From contig WGOD01000001.1 in NCBI GenBank assembly GCA_016124205.1, positions 62,001-126,000 of the forward strand: a stretch of DNA of 64,000 nucleotides, written 5' to 3'. The notes under the pieces were generated by a model. It was given only the letters and a program-made list of their open reading frames with translations. It was not told the origin of the DNA and ran no database searches. Origin of the DNA: Alphaproteobacteria bacterium. Its GTDB lineage: Bacteria; Pseudomonadota; Alphaproteobacteria; Caulobacterales; Maricaulaceae. The position numbers and the translations under genes are program-made. Shown here in pieces: positions 17,960 through 28,616 of this stretch; within the stretch, counting starts at the first letter, position 1; each line of letters starts with the position of its first letter.

Positions 17960-18424
17960 TTACGAACGCACCTCGATCACCGCATCGATCTCAACCGCCG
18001 CGCCGAGCGGCAGGACCGGGCAGGATACTGCCGAGCGGGCGTGGCGGCCCGCATCGCCGAAGGCCGCGACCATCAGGTCGGAACATCCGTTGATGACTTT
18101 CGGGATGTCGGTGAAGTCCGGCGCGGCACAGACGAAGCCGCCGAGCTTCACCACGCGCACGACCCGGGACAGGTCGCCATCGCAGGCGGACTTGAACTGG
18201 GCGATCAGATTGATGGCGCACAGTGTCGCGGCGGCCTGACCGGCTTCGATGTCCATGTCGGCGCCGAGCCGGCCGGTCACGAGGCCGTTCGGACCCATCG
18301 AGATCTGGCCGGAAACGAAGACCTGATGGCCGGACCGGACCCAGGGCACATAGTTCGCGACCGGGGCGACCGGTTCGGGCAGGGTGATGCCCAGTTCGGA
18401 CAGGCGGCGTTCGGCGTCGGACAT
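17960..18424 (-). CDS. RidA/YjgF family enamine-imine deaminase
   Basis: A 154-residue trimeric-type RidA-fold protein. Members hydrolyse reactive enamines/imines made by PLP enzymes. FVSGQISMGPNGLVTGRLGADMDIEAGQAAATLCAINLIAQ and the C-terminal HARSAVSCPVLPLGAAVEIDAVIEV (with the Arg and Glu of the active site) fit the long RidA subfamily annotated as 'endoribonuclease L-PSP'. The track start is far upstream. AAGGGAG lies 9 bases before the ATG at 18424, whereas it abuts the ATG at 18433, so I chose 18424. Confidence 0.9.
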   Translation of the reverse strand: MSDAERRLSELGITLPEPVAPVANYVPWVRSGHQVFVSGQISMGPNGLVTGRLGADMDIEAGQAAATLCAINLIAQFKSACDGDLSRVVRVVKLGGFVCAAPDFTDIPKVINGCSDLMVAAFGDAGRHARSAVSCPVLPLGAAVEIDAVIEVRS

Positions 18425-18547
18425 GGTGCTCATCTCCCTTGGACAGGAGACCGGAATAGGCGCAGAGCCCGGTCCGGCGCAAGCGGCTTGACTTGACGCG
18501 CGCGTCATCCGGCACAGTGAACGCCATTCCTCCCCGGAGCCTGCAGC

Positions 18548-19408
18548 ATGAGCGGTATCAAGACCGAAACCCTGACCATCAAGGCACTCGACGGCTATCC
18601 GCTGTCGGCCCTCAGCGTGGTTCCCGAACAGCCCAAGGCAGCCGTGCTGATATCCTCCGGGACCGGCTTCCCGAAGGAGTTCTATCGCCGCTTCGCCGAG
18701 GCTGGTGCCGCGCGCGGCTATGCCTGCCTGCTCTATGATTATCGCGGGATTGCCGGATCAGCGCCGAAGCGGATGCGCGGATTCAAGGCGTCCACACTGA
18801 TGTGGGGCAAGCGCGACATGCCCGCGGCCATCAACGCCGCGATGGCACTGGCGCCGGGCAAACCGTTGTTCACCGCCGGGCACAGCGTCGGCGGACACCT
18901 GATCGGCTTTTGTCCGAACAGCGACCGCGCCCGCGCCCATGCCTTCATCAATGTCGGGTCCGGCTATTGGGGTCAGCACAAGCCACACTACAGGCCGCAA
19001 GTGCTGTTTTTCTGGCTGGTGTATGGCCCGGCCTGCCTGGCGGCGCTGGGGCATATTCCGGCCGGTGGCTTGTGGGGCGGCACGGCCTTGCCCAAGGGTG
19101 TCTTCACCCAGTGGCGGCGCTGGTGCTTCAACCCCCGCTATTATGGCGGCGAACTCGACCGGCTGCAGCCGAACTGGTTCAGCCGGGTTCGCGAGCCGAT
19201 CCGCTCCTGGGGCATGACGGACGACCCGATCGCGACGAAGGCGGCCTCGGAAACGATCCTCCATCTGTATGAGAATTCAAACGCGGACGAGGTCTGGCTG
19301 TCGCCGGGCGATCTGGGGCAGGACTCCGTGGGACATCAGGGTCTGTTCACGCGCAAGGGCGAGGCGTTCTGGCCTCAGCCGTTCGACTGGTTCGACACCC
19401 ATCTGTGA
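18548..19408 (+). CDS. Alpha/beta hydrolase (serine aminopeptidase S33-like)
   Basis: 286 residues with the alpha/beta-hydrolase order: an oxyanion segment after SSGTGFPKEFYRRFAE, a LLYDYRG strand, the nucleophile elbow GHSVGG, and late Asp/His candidates (WGMTDDPIA; DSVGHQGLF). No signal peptide, so cytoplasmic. Substrate unknown. Divergent from the RidA gene and followed by a secreted-protein gene. Confidence 0.87.
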   Translation: MSGIKTETLTIKALDGYPLSALSVVPEQPKAAVLISSGTGFPKEFYRRFAEAGAARGYACLLYDYRGIAGSAPKRMRGFKASTLMWGKRDMPAAINAAMALAPGKPLFTAGHSVGGHLIGFCPNSDRARAHAFINVGSGYWGQHKPHYRPQVLFFWLVYGPACLAALGHIPAGGLWGGTALPKGVFTQWRRWCFNPRYYGGELDRLQPNWFSRVREPIRSWGMTDDPIATKAASETILHLYENSNADEVWLSPGDLGQDSVGHQGLFTRKGEAFWPQPFDWFDTHL

Positions 19409-19484
19409 GCGCTGCGGCAGTCCGGCACTTGATTGCGCTATCGCCCCGGTTCCATCATACGGTCCGGGACCGGCGGGGGGTGGC

Positions 19485-20060
19485 ATGCGAATTCTGACAG
19501 GACTGGTGATCGCGTTGGCGTGGGCAGGCATTGCGTCGGCCCAGGAGACCGGTTGCGCCTACGACCCCCAAGCCTTCGTGGCCCAGGATTACGAGACGTT
19601 CAACACGGCTCCCGAAGGCTGGCAGGCGTTGGCGATAAATGATTGCTATATCGAGGCGGCCGAGGCGATTTCTGCCTGGCACAGGGCGCATGCATCGGAT
19701 CTCAGCGCCGATCAGCTGCGCACACTGACATGGAATGCCGGACTGATGCGGGGTGCGGGCGGGGACTACCAGTCCGCCATCTTCCTGTTCCGCCAGACCT
19801 TTCCCGAGCGCGGGCAGGCCGCAGCCGGTCACTACTACACCTATGCGATGATTGCGTTTCTGGAGCGCGACCGGGAGGGGTTGCAGCGCGTCCGTGATGC
19901 GCTGGCCAGCATGCCGGAACCCGAGGGCGGGGTGCCGAACGGGGCAGACTGGCCGCCCAATCTGCAATCGGTCGATAACCTGCTGACCTGTTTCGACAGC
20001 CCGTTCGGCTGGGCGGTCGCGGGCTATTGCGGCGACGAAGCCGAGGCTGCGGCCGAGTAG
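19485..20060 (+). CDS. Secreted alpha-helical (TPR-like) protein of unknown function
   Basis: 191 residues. The ATG at 19485 begins a clean signal peptide (MRILTGLVIALAWAGIASA, cleavage before QE); the track's longer ORF reads through the upstream gene. The mature protein is helical, with paired-helix spacing reminiscent of tetratricopeptide units (ADQLRTLTWNAGLMRGAGGDYQSAIFLF; AAAGHYYTYAMIAFLERDREGLQRV), plus four cysteines that could pair in the periplasm. Its stop directly abuts the convergent dinB stop. Confidence 0.75.
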   Translation: MRILTGLVIALAWAGIASAQETGCAYDPQAFVAQDYETFNTAPEGWQALAINDCYIEAAEAISAWHRAHASDLSADQLRTLTWNAGLMRGAGGDYQSAIFLFRQTFPERGQAAAGHYYTYAMIAFLERDREGLQRVRDALASMPEPEGGVPNGADWPPNLQSVDNLLTCFDSPFGWAVAGYCGDEAEAAAE

Positions 20061-21356
20061 TCAGTCCCGCTTGCGATCCGGCAGGCCGCGACCCTTCATG
20101 ATCGCGCTTCCTCCGAATTTTGCGCGTGCCGCGTCCATGGCACGCTCCGCTGCGGCGCGCTTGGTCGCGCCGGGGTCGAGCAGGTCGGCCGCGTCTCCGC
20201 CCGCCGTTTCAAGATCGGAGATGCCGATTCCGATCAGGCGGTAGCGCGTGCCGGTCGCCTCCCTGGCCAGCAATTCCCGCCCGACCCGGAACAGCATGTC
20301 GGCCAGCTGGGTCGGGGCGTTCAGCGTGCGCCGGCGGGTGATCGATTTGAACTCGGCGGTCTTCAGCTTCAGCGTGACGACACTGCCGGACGTCGCCTTG
20401 GCTTTCGCGGCGTCTGCGACTTTCACGCAGAGTGTCCAGAGCTGCTTTTCCAGCGCCTGCAGGTCGGCGATGTCCGTGTTGAACGTGGTTTCCGACGAAA
20501 TGCTTTTCCGTTCGCGGTCCGGGCGGACTTTCCGGCTGTCCTCGCCCCGGGCGAGCCGGGCCAGATGCAGACCGGATTCGCCGTACCGTGCCGCCATGGT
20601 CCGGTCGTCGATGCGCCGGATCTGCGACAGGGTGCGCAGCCCGTCGCGCTCGAGCCGCGAGGCGAAGGCGGGACCGACGCCGTAGACGCTTCCGACCGGG
20701 CGGGGGGCGAGAAAGTCGAGCGTTTCGGCCTTGCCGATCACGGCAAAACCGTCCGGCTTGTCGAGGTCGGACGCGGTCTTGGCGAGGAATTTGTTGTGAG
20801 ACAGGCCGACCGAGACGGTGATACCGACCTCCTGCCGGATGCGACGCTGCAGCCTGAGCAGGCTGAGCGCGGGCGGCGCGCCGTGCAGCCGCTGGGTTCC
20901 GGTCAGGTCGAGAAAGGCCTCGTCGATGGACAGTGGTTCCACCATCGGGGTCAGGTCACGCATCATGTCCTGGATGCGGCGGCCCTCGGCCGCATAGACG
21001 CTGCCGCGCGGCTTCAGGACGACCGCGTCGGGGCAGAGCCGGAGCGCCTGGAACATCGGCATGGCTGATTTCACGCCGTAGAGGCGCGCGACATAGCAGG
21101 CCGTGGCCACAACGCCGCGCTGGCGGCCGCCGATGATGACGGGCTTGTCCTCAAGGCTCGGATCGTCGCGCTTCTCGATCGCGGCATAGAAGGCGTCGCA
21201 ATCGATGTGGGCGATGGACAACGTGTTGAGTTCTGCGTGGCGCATGAGCCGGTGTGAGCCGCAGGCTGGGCAGGTCTTTCGTGGCTCCGGCGGAAGCGGG
21301 GCCAGGCAGGCGCGGCAATAGCCGGGGGGCCGGGCTACTTCGCCGGCCATAGCCAA
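20061..21356 (-). CDS. dinB: DNA polymerase IV (Y family) with N-terminal zinc ribbon
   Basis: A 431-residue translesion polymerase. Palm-domain metal ligands are in IAHIDCDAFYAAIE and SIDEAFLDLTG; YGVKSAMPMFQALRLCP and SVGLSHNKFLAKTASDLDKPDG are family blocks; the little-finger domain follows. The first 40 residues carry two CxxC pairs (CRAC and CPAC), an extra zinc ribbon seen in alphaproteobacterial DinB. No clear beta-clamp motif was picked out by eye. Its start overlaps the ROK gene by 22 bases. Confidence 0.93.
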   Translation of the reverse strand: MAMAGEVARPPGYCRACLAPLPPEPRKTCPACGSHRLMRHAELNTLSIAHIDCDAFYAAIEKRDDPSLEDKPVIIGGRQRGVVATACYVARLYGVKSAMPMFQALRLCPDAVVLKPRGSVYAAEGRRIQDMMRDLTPMVEPLSIDEAFLDLTGTQRLHGAPPALSLLRLQRRIRQEVGITVSVGLSHNKFLAKTASDLDKPDGFAVIGKAETLDFLAPRPVGSVYGVGPAFASRLERDGLRTLSQIRRIDDRTMAARYGESGLHLARLARGEDSRKVRPDRERKSISSETTFNTDIADLQALEKQLWTLCVKVADAAKAKATSGSVVTLKLKTAEFKSITRRRTLNAPTQLADMLFRVGRELLAREATGTRYRLIGIGISDLETAGGDAADLLDPGATKRAAAERAMDAARAKFGGSAIMKGRGLPDRKRD

Positions 21357-22210
21357 GCCGCCCCCCGAACGCCGCTGGAATCGCCATGGGCGTGCCGGCG
21401 CACGCGCGTCGTGACATCATCGTTGAAGACGTGCGCGGGCAGGGCGGCCTCCACCGCTTCAGCCAGACCGGGTGTATTGGAGACGCCGCCGCCCAGCACG
21501 ATGACCTCCGGATCGAAGACGTTCACGATGTGCGCAAGGCCGCGGGCCAGCCGCGACACGTACCGCTCGAACTCCTCCGGTTGGTCGAGGATTTCGGGCG
21601 GGGGCAGGGTTTCGCCTGTTCTGCGGTAGTGGTCGGCGACGACGCCGGGACCCGAGAGCCACGTTTCGACGCAACCGGTCTGTCCGCACCAGCATTCCGG
21701 TCCGGGATATTCCTCGGGCTTCAGCCAGGGCAGGGGGTTGTGTCCCCATTCCCCGCCGATGCCCTGCGCGCCCGCATGCAGTCTCCCGCCGATGACCAGA
21801 CCGCCACCGACCCCTGTACCGAGGATGACGCCGAGAACGCTCGAGGCTCCGGCGCCTGCGCCATCGATCGCTTCGGACAGGGCGAAGCAGTTGGCATCGT
21901 TCGACAGCCGGACCTCGCCCCCCAGGGCGCGCTCGAGATCGGCCTTCAGCGGCCGGCCGTTGAGCCAGGTCGAGTTGGCGCCGCGAATCAGACCCGAATC
22001 AGGGTGAGCCGAGCCGGGGTGTCCGACACCCACGCACCGGGAAATTGCAGTATCCGGTGCAAGAGTCTGCACGACGGACGACAGGGCGTTCACCATGTCC
22101 GGATAGCTGGAAGGCGTCGGAATCCGGTGCCGGGACAGGATATTTCCGTCCGGATCCATCGTCACGGCTTCGATTTTCGTGCCGCCAAGATCAATCCCGA
22201 TTCGGATCAT
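21335..22210 (-). CDS. ROK-family sugar kinase (fructokinase/N-acetylglucosamine kinase type)
   Basis: 291 residues. The ATP-binding phosphate-1 motif is GIDLGGTKIEAV at the N-terminus, and LGTGVGGGLVIGGRLHAGAQGIGGEWGHNPL is the ROK signature. CWCGQTGCVETWLSGPG holds the zinc-binding cysteines with the upstream His. The sequence resembles Mak-type fructokinases; the exact sugar cannot be told from sequence. It overlaps dinB and is divergent from divK across 173 bases. Confidence 0.9.
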   Translation of the reverse strand: MIRIGIDLGGTKIEAVTMDPDGNILSRHRIPTPSSYPDMVNALSSVVQTLAPDTAISRCVGVGHPGSAHPDSGLIRGANSTWLNGRPLKADLERALGGEVRLSNDANCFALSEAIDGAGAGASSVLGVILGTGVGGGLVIGGRLHAGAQGIGGEWGHNPLPWLKPEEYPGPECWCGQTGCVETWLSGPGVVADHYRRTGETLPPPEILDQPEEFERYVSRLARGLAHIVNVFDPEVIVLGGGVSNTPGLAEAVEAALPAHVFNDDVTTRVRRHAHGDSSGVRGAAWLWPAK

Positions 22211-22383
22211 GCTTTTGCCACCGGACGCCTTATGATTAACATCGGCGTTCTTATCTTGTTCCGGAAAGGGAGAAAAGCGCGAGGCCGACTCATTCTTTGT
22301 TTAGGAAGATCGGCTTGAATGTCACGCGGGGTGTCATAAGGCGCATAACAACCGCGCCGCCATCGCGAAGGACGTTTCAGCGC

Positions 22384-22761
22384 ATGCTTCAGGTCATGTC
22401 GAAGAAAGTTCTCATCGTCGAGGACAACGAGCTGAACATGAAACTGTTTCATGATCTGCTCGAAGCGCATGGCTATGAGGTTGCGGGAACGCGCGACGGC
22501 CTCAAGGCGCTTGAAATGGCGCGCGAACACCGGCCCGATCTGATCCTGATGGATATCCAGCTGCCGGAAGTGTCCGGCCTGGAGGTCACGAAATGGATCA
22601 AGGAAGACGACGAGCTTTCCGCCATTCCTGTCGTCGCGGTCACCGCCTTCGCCATGAAGGGCGATGAGGACCGGATCCGCGCGGGCGGCTGCGAAGCCTA
22701 TTTGTCCAAGCCGATCACGGTCTCGACCTTCATCGAAACCGTTCAGAAATTCCTCAGCTAG
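22384..22761 (+). CDS. divK: Single-domain response regulator DivK
   Basis: 125 residues, a lone receiver domain. In Caulobacter, DivK is phosphorylated by DivJ/PleC and acts on DivL-CckA to control CtrA and asymmetric division. [26 protein letters not shown] and [24 protein letters not shown] hold the phosphoacceptor Asp, and [16 protein letters not shown] with LSKPI complete the domain; all are nearly identical to Caulobacter DivK. ATG 22384 has AAGGA 11 bases upstream; ATG 22396 (MSKKVL) matches the homologue start better but has no SD. Followed at 11 bases by pleD. Confidence 0.95.
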   Translation: MLQVMSKKVLIVEDNELNMKLFHDLLEAHGYEVAGTRDGLKALEMAREHRPDLILMDIQLPEVSGLEVTKWIKEDDELSAIPVVAVTAFAMKGDEDRIRAGGCEAYLSKPITVSTFIETVQKFLS

Positions 22762-22772
22762 GGGCGGGCGAT

Positions 22773-24140
<1,368 letters not shown>

Positions 24141-24157
24141 CAAGGCGACGGAAAGAC

Positions 24158-24175
24158 GGCGCGGAAAACCGCGCC
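24158..24175. terminator. Hairpin between convergent pleD and rpmG
   Basis: GGCGCGG, AAAA loop, CCGCGCC: a perfect 7-bp stem in the 40-base convergent gap. There is no T-run on either side, so it is only a weak candidate for a bidirectional terminator. Confidence 0.4.
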
Positions 24176-24180
24176 GGTCC

Positions 24181-24348
24181 TTACTTGATCTTGGCTTCTT
24201 TGAACTCGACGTGCTTCTTCGCGACCGGGTCGTACTTCTTCAGCACGAGCTTCTCGGTCATCGTGCGGGCGTTCTTCTTCGTCACGTAGAAATAGCCCGT
24301 ACCGGCGGTCGAGTTGAGGCGGATCTTGATGGTCGTCGGTTTGGCCAT
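24181..24348 (-). CDS. rpmG: 50S ribosomal protein L33
   Basis: 55 residues, missing from the ORF track because of its size. The translation begins [20 protein letters not shown], continues [14 protein letters not shown], and ends EFKEAKIK. This is the standard zinc-free L33 of alphaproteobacteria at the right length. It binds 23S rRNA near the E site. Convergent with pleD. Confidence 0.97.
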   Translation of the reverse strand: MAKPTTIKIRLNSTAGTGYFYVTKKNARTMTEKLVLKKYDPVAKKHVEFKEAKIK

Positions 24349-24432
24349 GACGAAATCACCCGAATAAGCTTTGTACGCAGGGCAATGCCGCCCGGCGCGG
24401 AGCGGCGGAACATACGCATGGGCACGGGGTTG

Positions 24433-25611
24433 TCAACCGGTCCGGCGCTGCACGATGCGGATGGTCAGCACTGCAATGAAGAGCAGTGCGAAACCGGACA
24501 GGACGATCAGCACGCCTTGCGGGTCGATCATGTCCATCGCGGCACCGGCCACCGGCGGTCCGGCGAAGGATCCGATGCCGTAGGCCATCACGAAGGCCGC
24601 GTTGGCGGCCGCAATCGCTCCGCCCGTGAAGCGGTCCCCGATCATGGCGAGGCCGAGCGTATAGAGCGTCGTGGCCAGACCCACGTAGACGAACATGACG
24701 GCATAGAGCGCGAGCGCGGCACTGCCCGCGAGCCAGACGAAGACCGGGCCGACGAGGCAGACAAGTGCGATTGCCGCCACGACGGGGCGCTTTCCGACCG
24801 TGTCGGCGAGCCGTCCGACGGGAAGCTGCATCAGAATTCCGCCGACGGCGCCGCACGCCATGATGATGCCGATGGCGGCCTCGGCGAGGCCGATACGCAC
24901 GCCATAGACCGGCATCAGCGAGAAGAAGATCGTCTCCGTCGCGCCAAAGAGCAGTCCCGCGCCCACGGCCGTCGGGGCGATCGCGGCGGCCTTCAACATG
25001 GCGAGAGCGCTGGCATCGCCAGGTGAGGGTGGCTCGATCTCGGGACCGCGCAGCGCGATGACAGGGATGGTGCCGAGCGTAAACAGCAGCGTGCCGGCGA
25101 TCCAGGGCGCCCAGCCCTGTGAACCCAGGACCGACAGCAACATCCCGCCGAGGCCGAACCCGCAGGCCAGCGCTGTGGCATACATCGCCAGAATGGTGGC
25201 GCGGCGCGCCGGGGTGGCGATCTGATTGATCCAGGTTTCCGAAGCGACGAACACGATGGTGATGGCCACGCCCATCAGGAAGCGCAGGACGAACCAGGCG
25301 GTCACATCCGGGATGAGCCGGAAGAGGGGCAGGCAGGCGGCCGCAAACAGGAGGCTCAGCACGATCAGGGGGCGGCCGGGCAGGCGCGACAGCATCCGCG
25401 GCACGAAGGGCGTCGCGAGGATCGTCGACAGCGCAGCCGCGGCGCCATTCAGGCCGACCAGCGCGCCCGATCCGGTCATCATTTCCAGATTGATCCCGAT
25501 CACCGGCATCAGCAGCGTGAAACCGCAGCCCGACAGAGCCGCGCAGACGATTGCCGCCGCAAGGGAGCGGTTGCGCGCAAGATCGGGAGACAGGAGCAGG
25601 CGGGCGATCAT
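24433..25611 (-). CDS. MFS transporter (YcaD-like)
   Basis: 392 residues with about 12 hydrophobic segments and two-fold symmetry. The MFS loop-2 type motif shows as LSRLPGRPLIVL and, in the second half, VGRLADTVGKRPVV. MFVYVGLATTLYTLGLAMIGDRF resembles YcaD/UMF2-type exporters of unknown substrate. It lies 39 bases after the NUDIX gene on the same strand and may be the last member of that transcript. Confidence 0.87.
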   Translation of the reverse strand: MIARLLLSPDLARNRSLAAAIVCAALSGCGFTLLMPVIGINLEMMTGSGALVGLNGAAAALSTILATPFVPRMLSRLPGRPLIVLSLLFAAACLPLFRLIPDVTAWFVLRFLMGVAITIVFVASETWINQIATPARRATILAMYATALACGFGLGGMLLSVLGSQGWAPWIAGTLLFTLGTIPVIALRGPEIEPPSPGDASALAMLKAAAIAPTAVGAGLLFGATETIFFSLMPVYGVRIGLAEAAIGIIMACGAVGGILMQLPVGRLADTVGKRPVVAAIALVCLVGPVFVWLAGSAALALYAVMFVYVGLATTLYTLGLAMIGDRFTGGAIAAANAAFVMAYGIGSFAGPPVAGAAMDMIDPQGVLIVLSGFALLFIAVLTIRIVQRRTG

Positions 25612-25650
25612 GGCCGCGCTATAGCGGCCCTCGAGGCGATTGTCGCCTGC

Positions 25651-26307
25651 CTAGAGTGGATCGATGCGGACCTTGCGCGCCAGTTCGCGGATGTGGCGCG
25701 GCTGCGCCTTCGTGTCCTTCAATTGCCGGTCGAGTTCATGCAGTACGAAGCGCGTGACATGGGGCAGGGGCAGATCGCCGGTCTTTTCGAACGGGACCCA
25801 GAGGATGTCTTCCAGTTCCGGATCGGTGATCTCGACGCGCTCCTCGCGCAGGGCGGACGCGTCGGCGTGGAAGAACCAGGCATCAAAGCGGCGCACGCGC
25901 CCCGGCGGCGTGATCGCACGCGCGACCAGTCTGAGCGGGGACAGGTCCGGCGCGACGCCGTGCTGGCGAAAGGGCGACCAGGCCGCATGGCGGCTGCGGA
26001 TCTCGGCCGGCGAGGCCAGGAGGTAGCCCGTCTCTTCCGCGGTCTCGCGGACGCTGGCGACCGCGACCGCGCGAGCCCGGTTTTCCGGCATGGTTTTCGT
26101 CATGCAGCCAAGCACCGGACGCGGCAGATCTCCCGCGATAGTCGCATAGGCGTCGGCGCGGTCGGCTCGGCCGCCGGGAAAGACGTAGCGGTCGGGCATG
26201 AAGGCGTGCTTCGCGGAGCGGCGGCCCATCAGGATTTCGACACTGCCGCCCGCCGGACGCGTCAGAATGAGCGATCCGGCGAGTTTCGGACGCAGCGGCG
26301 GGTTCAC
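25651..26307 (-). CDS. NUDIX hydrolase
   Basis: 218 residues. The Nudix box reads AVASVRETAEETGYLL, keeping the REx2EE core that binds magnesium, but the usual Gly at its start is replaced. KHAFMPDRYVFPGGRAD precedes it and ELEDILWVPFEK follows, as in the CoA-pyrophosphatase-like/NudL-like branch. Substrate not assignable. Its ATG overlaps the rnr stop by four bases (ATGA), so translation is probably coupled. Confidence 0.87.
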   Translation of the reverse strand: MNPPLRPKLAGSLILTRPAGGSVEILMGRRSAKHAFMPDRYVFPGGRADRADAYATIAGDLPRPVLGCMTKTMPENRARAVAVASVRETAEETGYLLASPAEIRSRHAAWSPFRQHGVAPDLSPLRLVARAITPPGRVRRFDAWFFHADASALREERVEITDPELEDILWVPFEKTGDLPLPHVTRFVLHELDRQLKDTKAQPRHIRELARKVRIDPL

Positions 26308-28607
26308 CGGCGCTTGCCCTTCTTCGCCTTGCCACCCTTTCGGCCGCCCTTCGGCCCGCCCGGCCGGCCCTTGGGCCCGCCGCGGCCGCGATAACCGCCC
26401 GGACGCCCGCGGCCCCGCCCATGCCGGGGCGGCTTGCCGTCTTCGGGCGGCGTTGTGAGTTCGAGCAGCAGGCCGCCTGTTATCGGCGCGGCCTCCAGAA
26501 CGCGGACTTTCACCGGCATGCCGAGCCGGTAGGTGTCGCCGGAGCGCTCACCGATCAGGGCGTGGGCGGTTTCGTCGTGATGGAAGCGTTCGTGTCCGAG
26601 CTGGCTGATCGGGACAAGCCCGTCCGCGCCGGTCTCGTCGAGCCGGATAAAGGCGCCAAACCGGGTGACGCCGGTGATGCGGCCCGGAAATTCGCTGCCC
26701 ACATGCTCCGACATGTAGAGCGCGACATAGCGGTCGACGGCATCGCGCTCGGCGGCCATGGCGCGGCGTTCCGCTGCCGTGATGTCTTCCGCGATCGCTT
26801 CGAGTTGGCTTGCCTCGGCCTCGGTCTGGCCGTCCTTCCCGAACTTGCCGGCGCGGATCAGCGCGCGATGCACGGTCAGGTCGGCATAGCGCCGGATCGG
26901 CGAGGTGAAGTGGGCATAGCGGCGCAGGTTCAGACCGAAATGGCCCTGGTTTTCGGGCGAGTAGACCGCCTGGGACTGGGTGCGCAGGACGACTTCATTG
27001 ATCGTCGCATAGTGCGGCGTGTCCTTGGCGCGTTCCAACAGTCGATTGAAGCGTTCGGTGCGCACGGTTTCACCCTGCGCCCAGTTCATGTCCAGCGTGT
27101 CGAGGAAGTCCGCAAGCGCCTGAAGTTTCTCGGCACTCGGCGGTTCGTGGACGCGGTAGATCAAGGGCAGTTTCGCCTGCTCCAGCGTTTCCGCGGCGCA
27201 GACATTCGCCTGGATCATGCATTCCTCGATCAGGCGGTGGGCGTCGAAGCGTTCGCGGGTCTCGACACCGATCACCTTGCCGTCCTCACCAACGCGCACC
27301 TTGCGCTCCGGTGAGTCGATCTCGAGCGGCTGGCGCTGCTGGCGCGCCTTCTTCATCGCGGCATAGGCGCCCCAGAGCGGTTTCAGGACCGGGTCGAGCA
27401 GGGGTCCGGTCTTGTCGTCGGGGTTTCCGTCTATCGCGGTTTGCGCCTGCGTGTAGCTGAGCTTGGCCGCGGAACGCATCCAGCCGCGCAGGAAGCGGTG
27501 GCCGTGCTTGTGGCCGCCCTTGTCGAACACCATGCGGACGGCCATACAGGGCCGGTCCTCGTTCTCGCGCAGCGAACACAGATCATTCGACAAGCGCTCG
27601 GGCAGCATCGGCACGACGCGGTCGGGCAGATAGACCGAATTGCCGCGCTTGAGCGCGCCGCGATCAAGGGGAGAGTCCGGCGTGACATAGGCTGCGACGT
27701 CGGCAATCGCGACGATCACGACCCATCCGCCCTTGTTGCCGGGATCCTCGTCCGGCGCGGCCCAGACGGCATCGTCATGGTCCTTGGCGTCGTCCGGGTC
27801 GATGGTGACCAGCGGGATCGAGCGCAAATCCTCGCGATTGCCCTGGCTCGCGGGTTTCACGTCCTGCGCCTGACGGAATTCCTCCTCGCCGAATTCGGTC
27901 GGAATACCGTGGGAATGCAGGGCGATGATGCTGCCGGCGCCGGGTGAATCCGCGCTGCCGATCACTTCGATGATGTGGGCCGGTTTCGGACCGCCGCGCC
28001 GCTCCGCGCGCGCAATCCGGCACAGGACCAGATCGCCGTCCTTCGCCTTTTCCGCCTCGCCCTTCATCGGGACGAGATCGTCCTTCGACCGCCGGTCGAC
28101 GGGCTTCAGCGCTGGGCGGCCCTTGCCCTTCCGCAGGACACACAGGATGGTGTGCGCACTCTGGCCCAGCTTGCGGATAAGGCGTGCTTCCCAACCGCCT
28201 TCGTCGTCCTTCTCGAGGCGAACGAGGGCGCGGTCGCCAATGCCGAGCGCCGGCCCTCCACGTCCGCCAGCACCTTCGCCGGGGGCCAGGCGGATGCGTG
28301 CGGCCGGAGCGCCGGGCTTGGTCATGCGCGCGAGCAACTCGCCGTCGGTGTCCCGGTCATGGATCTCGACCACGGCGACTTCGGGCACGGTATCGGACAG
28401 GGCCCAACCCTTGCGGCCTTCGCGGTGGATGGCCTTTTCGTCCTCGAGAATGCGCAGGGCGGTTTTCAGGAAGGCTTTCTGGTCGGCGTCGAGTTTCAGG
28501 GCCTGCGCCAGATCGCGCTTGGTGGCGCGTCCCTGTCCAAGGCGAATGGCCTCGAGCAGGGCGTCGCGGGTGAAACCGGTTTCCTTCGGATCAAAGTCCG
28601 TTGACAA
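26304..28607 (-). CDS. rnr: Ribonuclease R
   Basis: A 767-residue processive 3'-5' exoribonuclease of the RNB family that degrades structured RNA. An N-terminal helix-turn-helix and cold-shock regions precede the RNB domain, whose metal-binding centre is TIDPDDAKDHDDAVWA. A C-terminal S1 domain (GRITGVTRFGAFIRLDETGADGLVPIS) follows. The last 45 residues are an Arg/Gly/Lys-rich tail (RGRGRPGGYRGRGG, KGGRKGGKAKKGKRR). It is 9 bases after topA and overlaps the NUDIX gene. Confidence 0.95.
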   Translation of the reverse strand: MSTDFDPKETGFTRDALLEAIRLGQGRATKRDLAQALKLDADQKAFLKTALRILEDEKAIHREGRKGWALSDTVPEVAVVEIHDRDTDGELLARMTKPGAPAARIRLAPGEGAGGRGGPALGIGDRALVRLEKDDEGGWEARLIRKLGQSAHTILCVLRKGKGRPALKPVDRRSKDDLVPMKGEAEKAKDGDLVLCRIARAERRGGPKPAHIIEVIGSADSPGAGSIIALHSHGIPTEFGEEEFRQAQDVKPASQGNREDLRSIPLVTIDPDDAKDHDDAVWAAPDEDPGNKGGWVVIVAIADVAAYVTPDSPLDRGALKRGNSVYLPDRVVPMLPERLSNDLCSLRENEDRPCMAVRMVFDKGGHKHGHRFLRGWMRSAAKLSYTQAQTAIDGNPDDKTGPLLDPVLKPLWGAYAAMKKARQQRQPLEIDSPERKVRVGEDGKVIGVETRERFDAHRLIEECMIQANVCAAETLEQAKLPLIYRVHEPPSAEKLQALADFLDTLDMNWAQGETVRTERFNRLLERAKDTPHYATINEVVLRTQSQAVYSPENQGHFGLNLRRYAHFTSPIRRYADLTVHRALIRAGKFGKDGQTEAEASQLEAIAEDITAAERRAMAAERDAVDRYVALYMSEHVGSEFPGRITGVTRFGAFIRLDETGADGLVPISQLGHERFHHDETAHALIGERSGDTYRLGMPVKVRVLEAAPITGGLLLELTTPPEDGKPPRHGRGRGRPGGYRGRGGPKGRPGGPKGGRKGGKAKKGKRR

Positions 28608-28616
28608 GTTCTGTCT

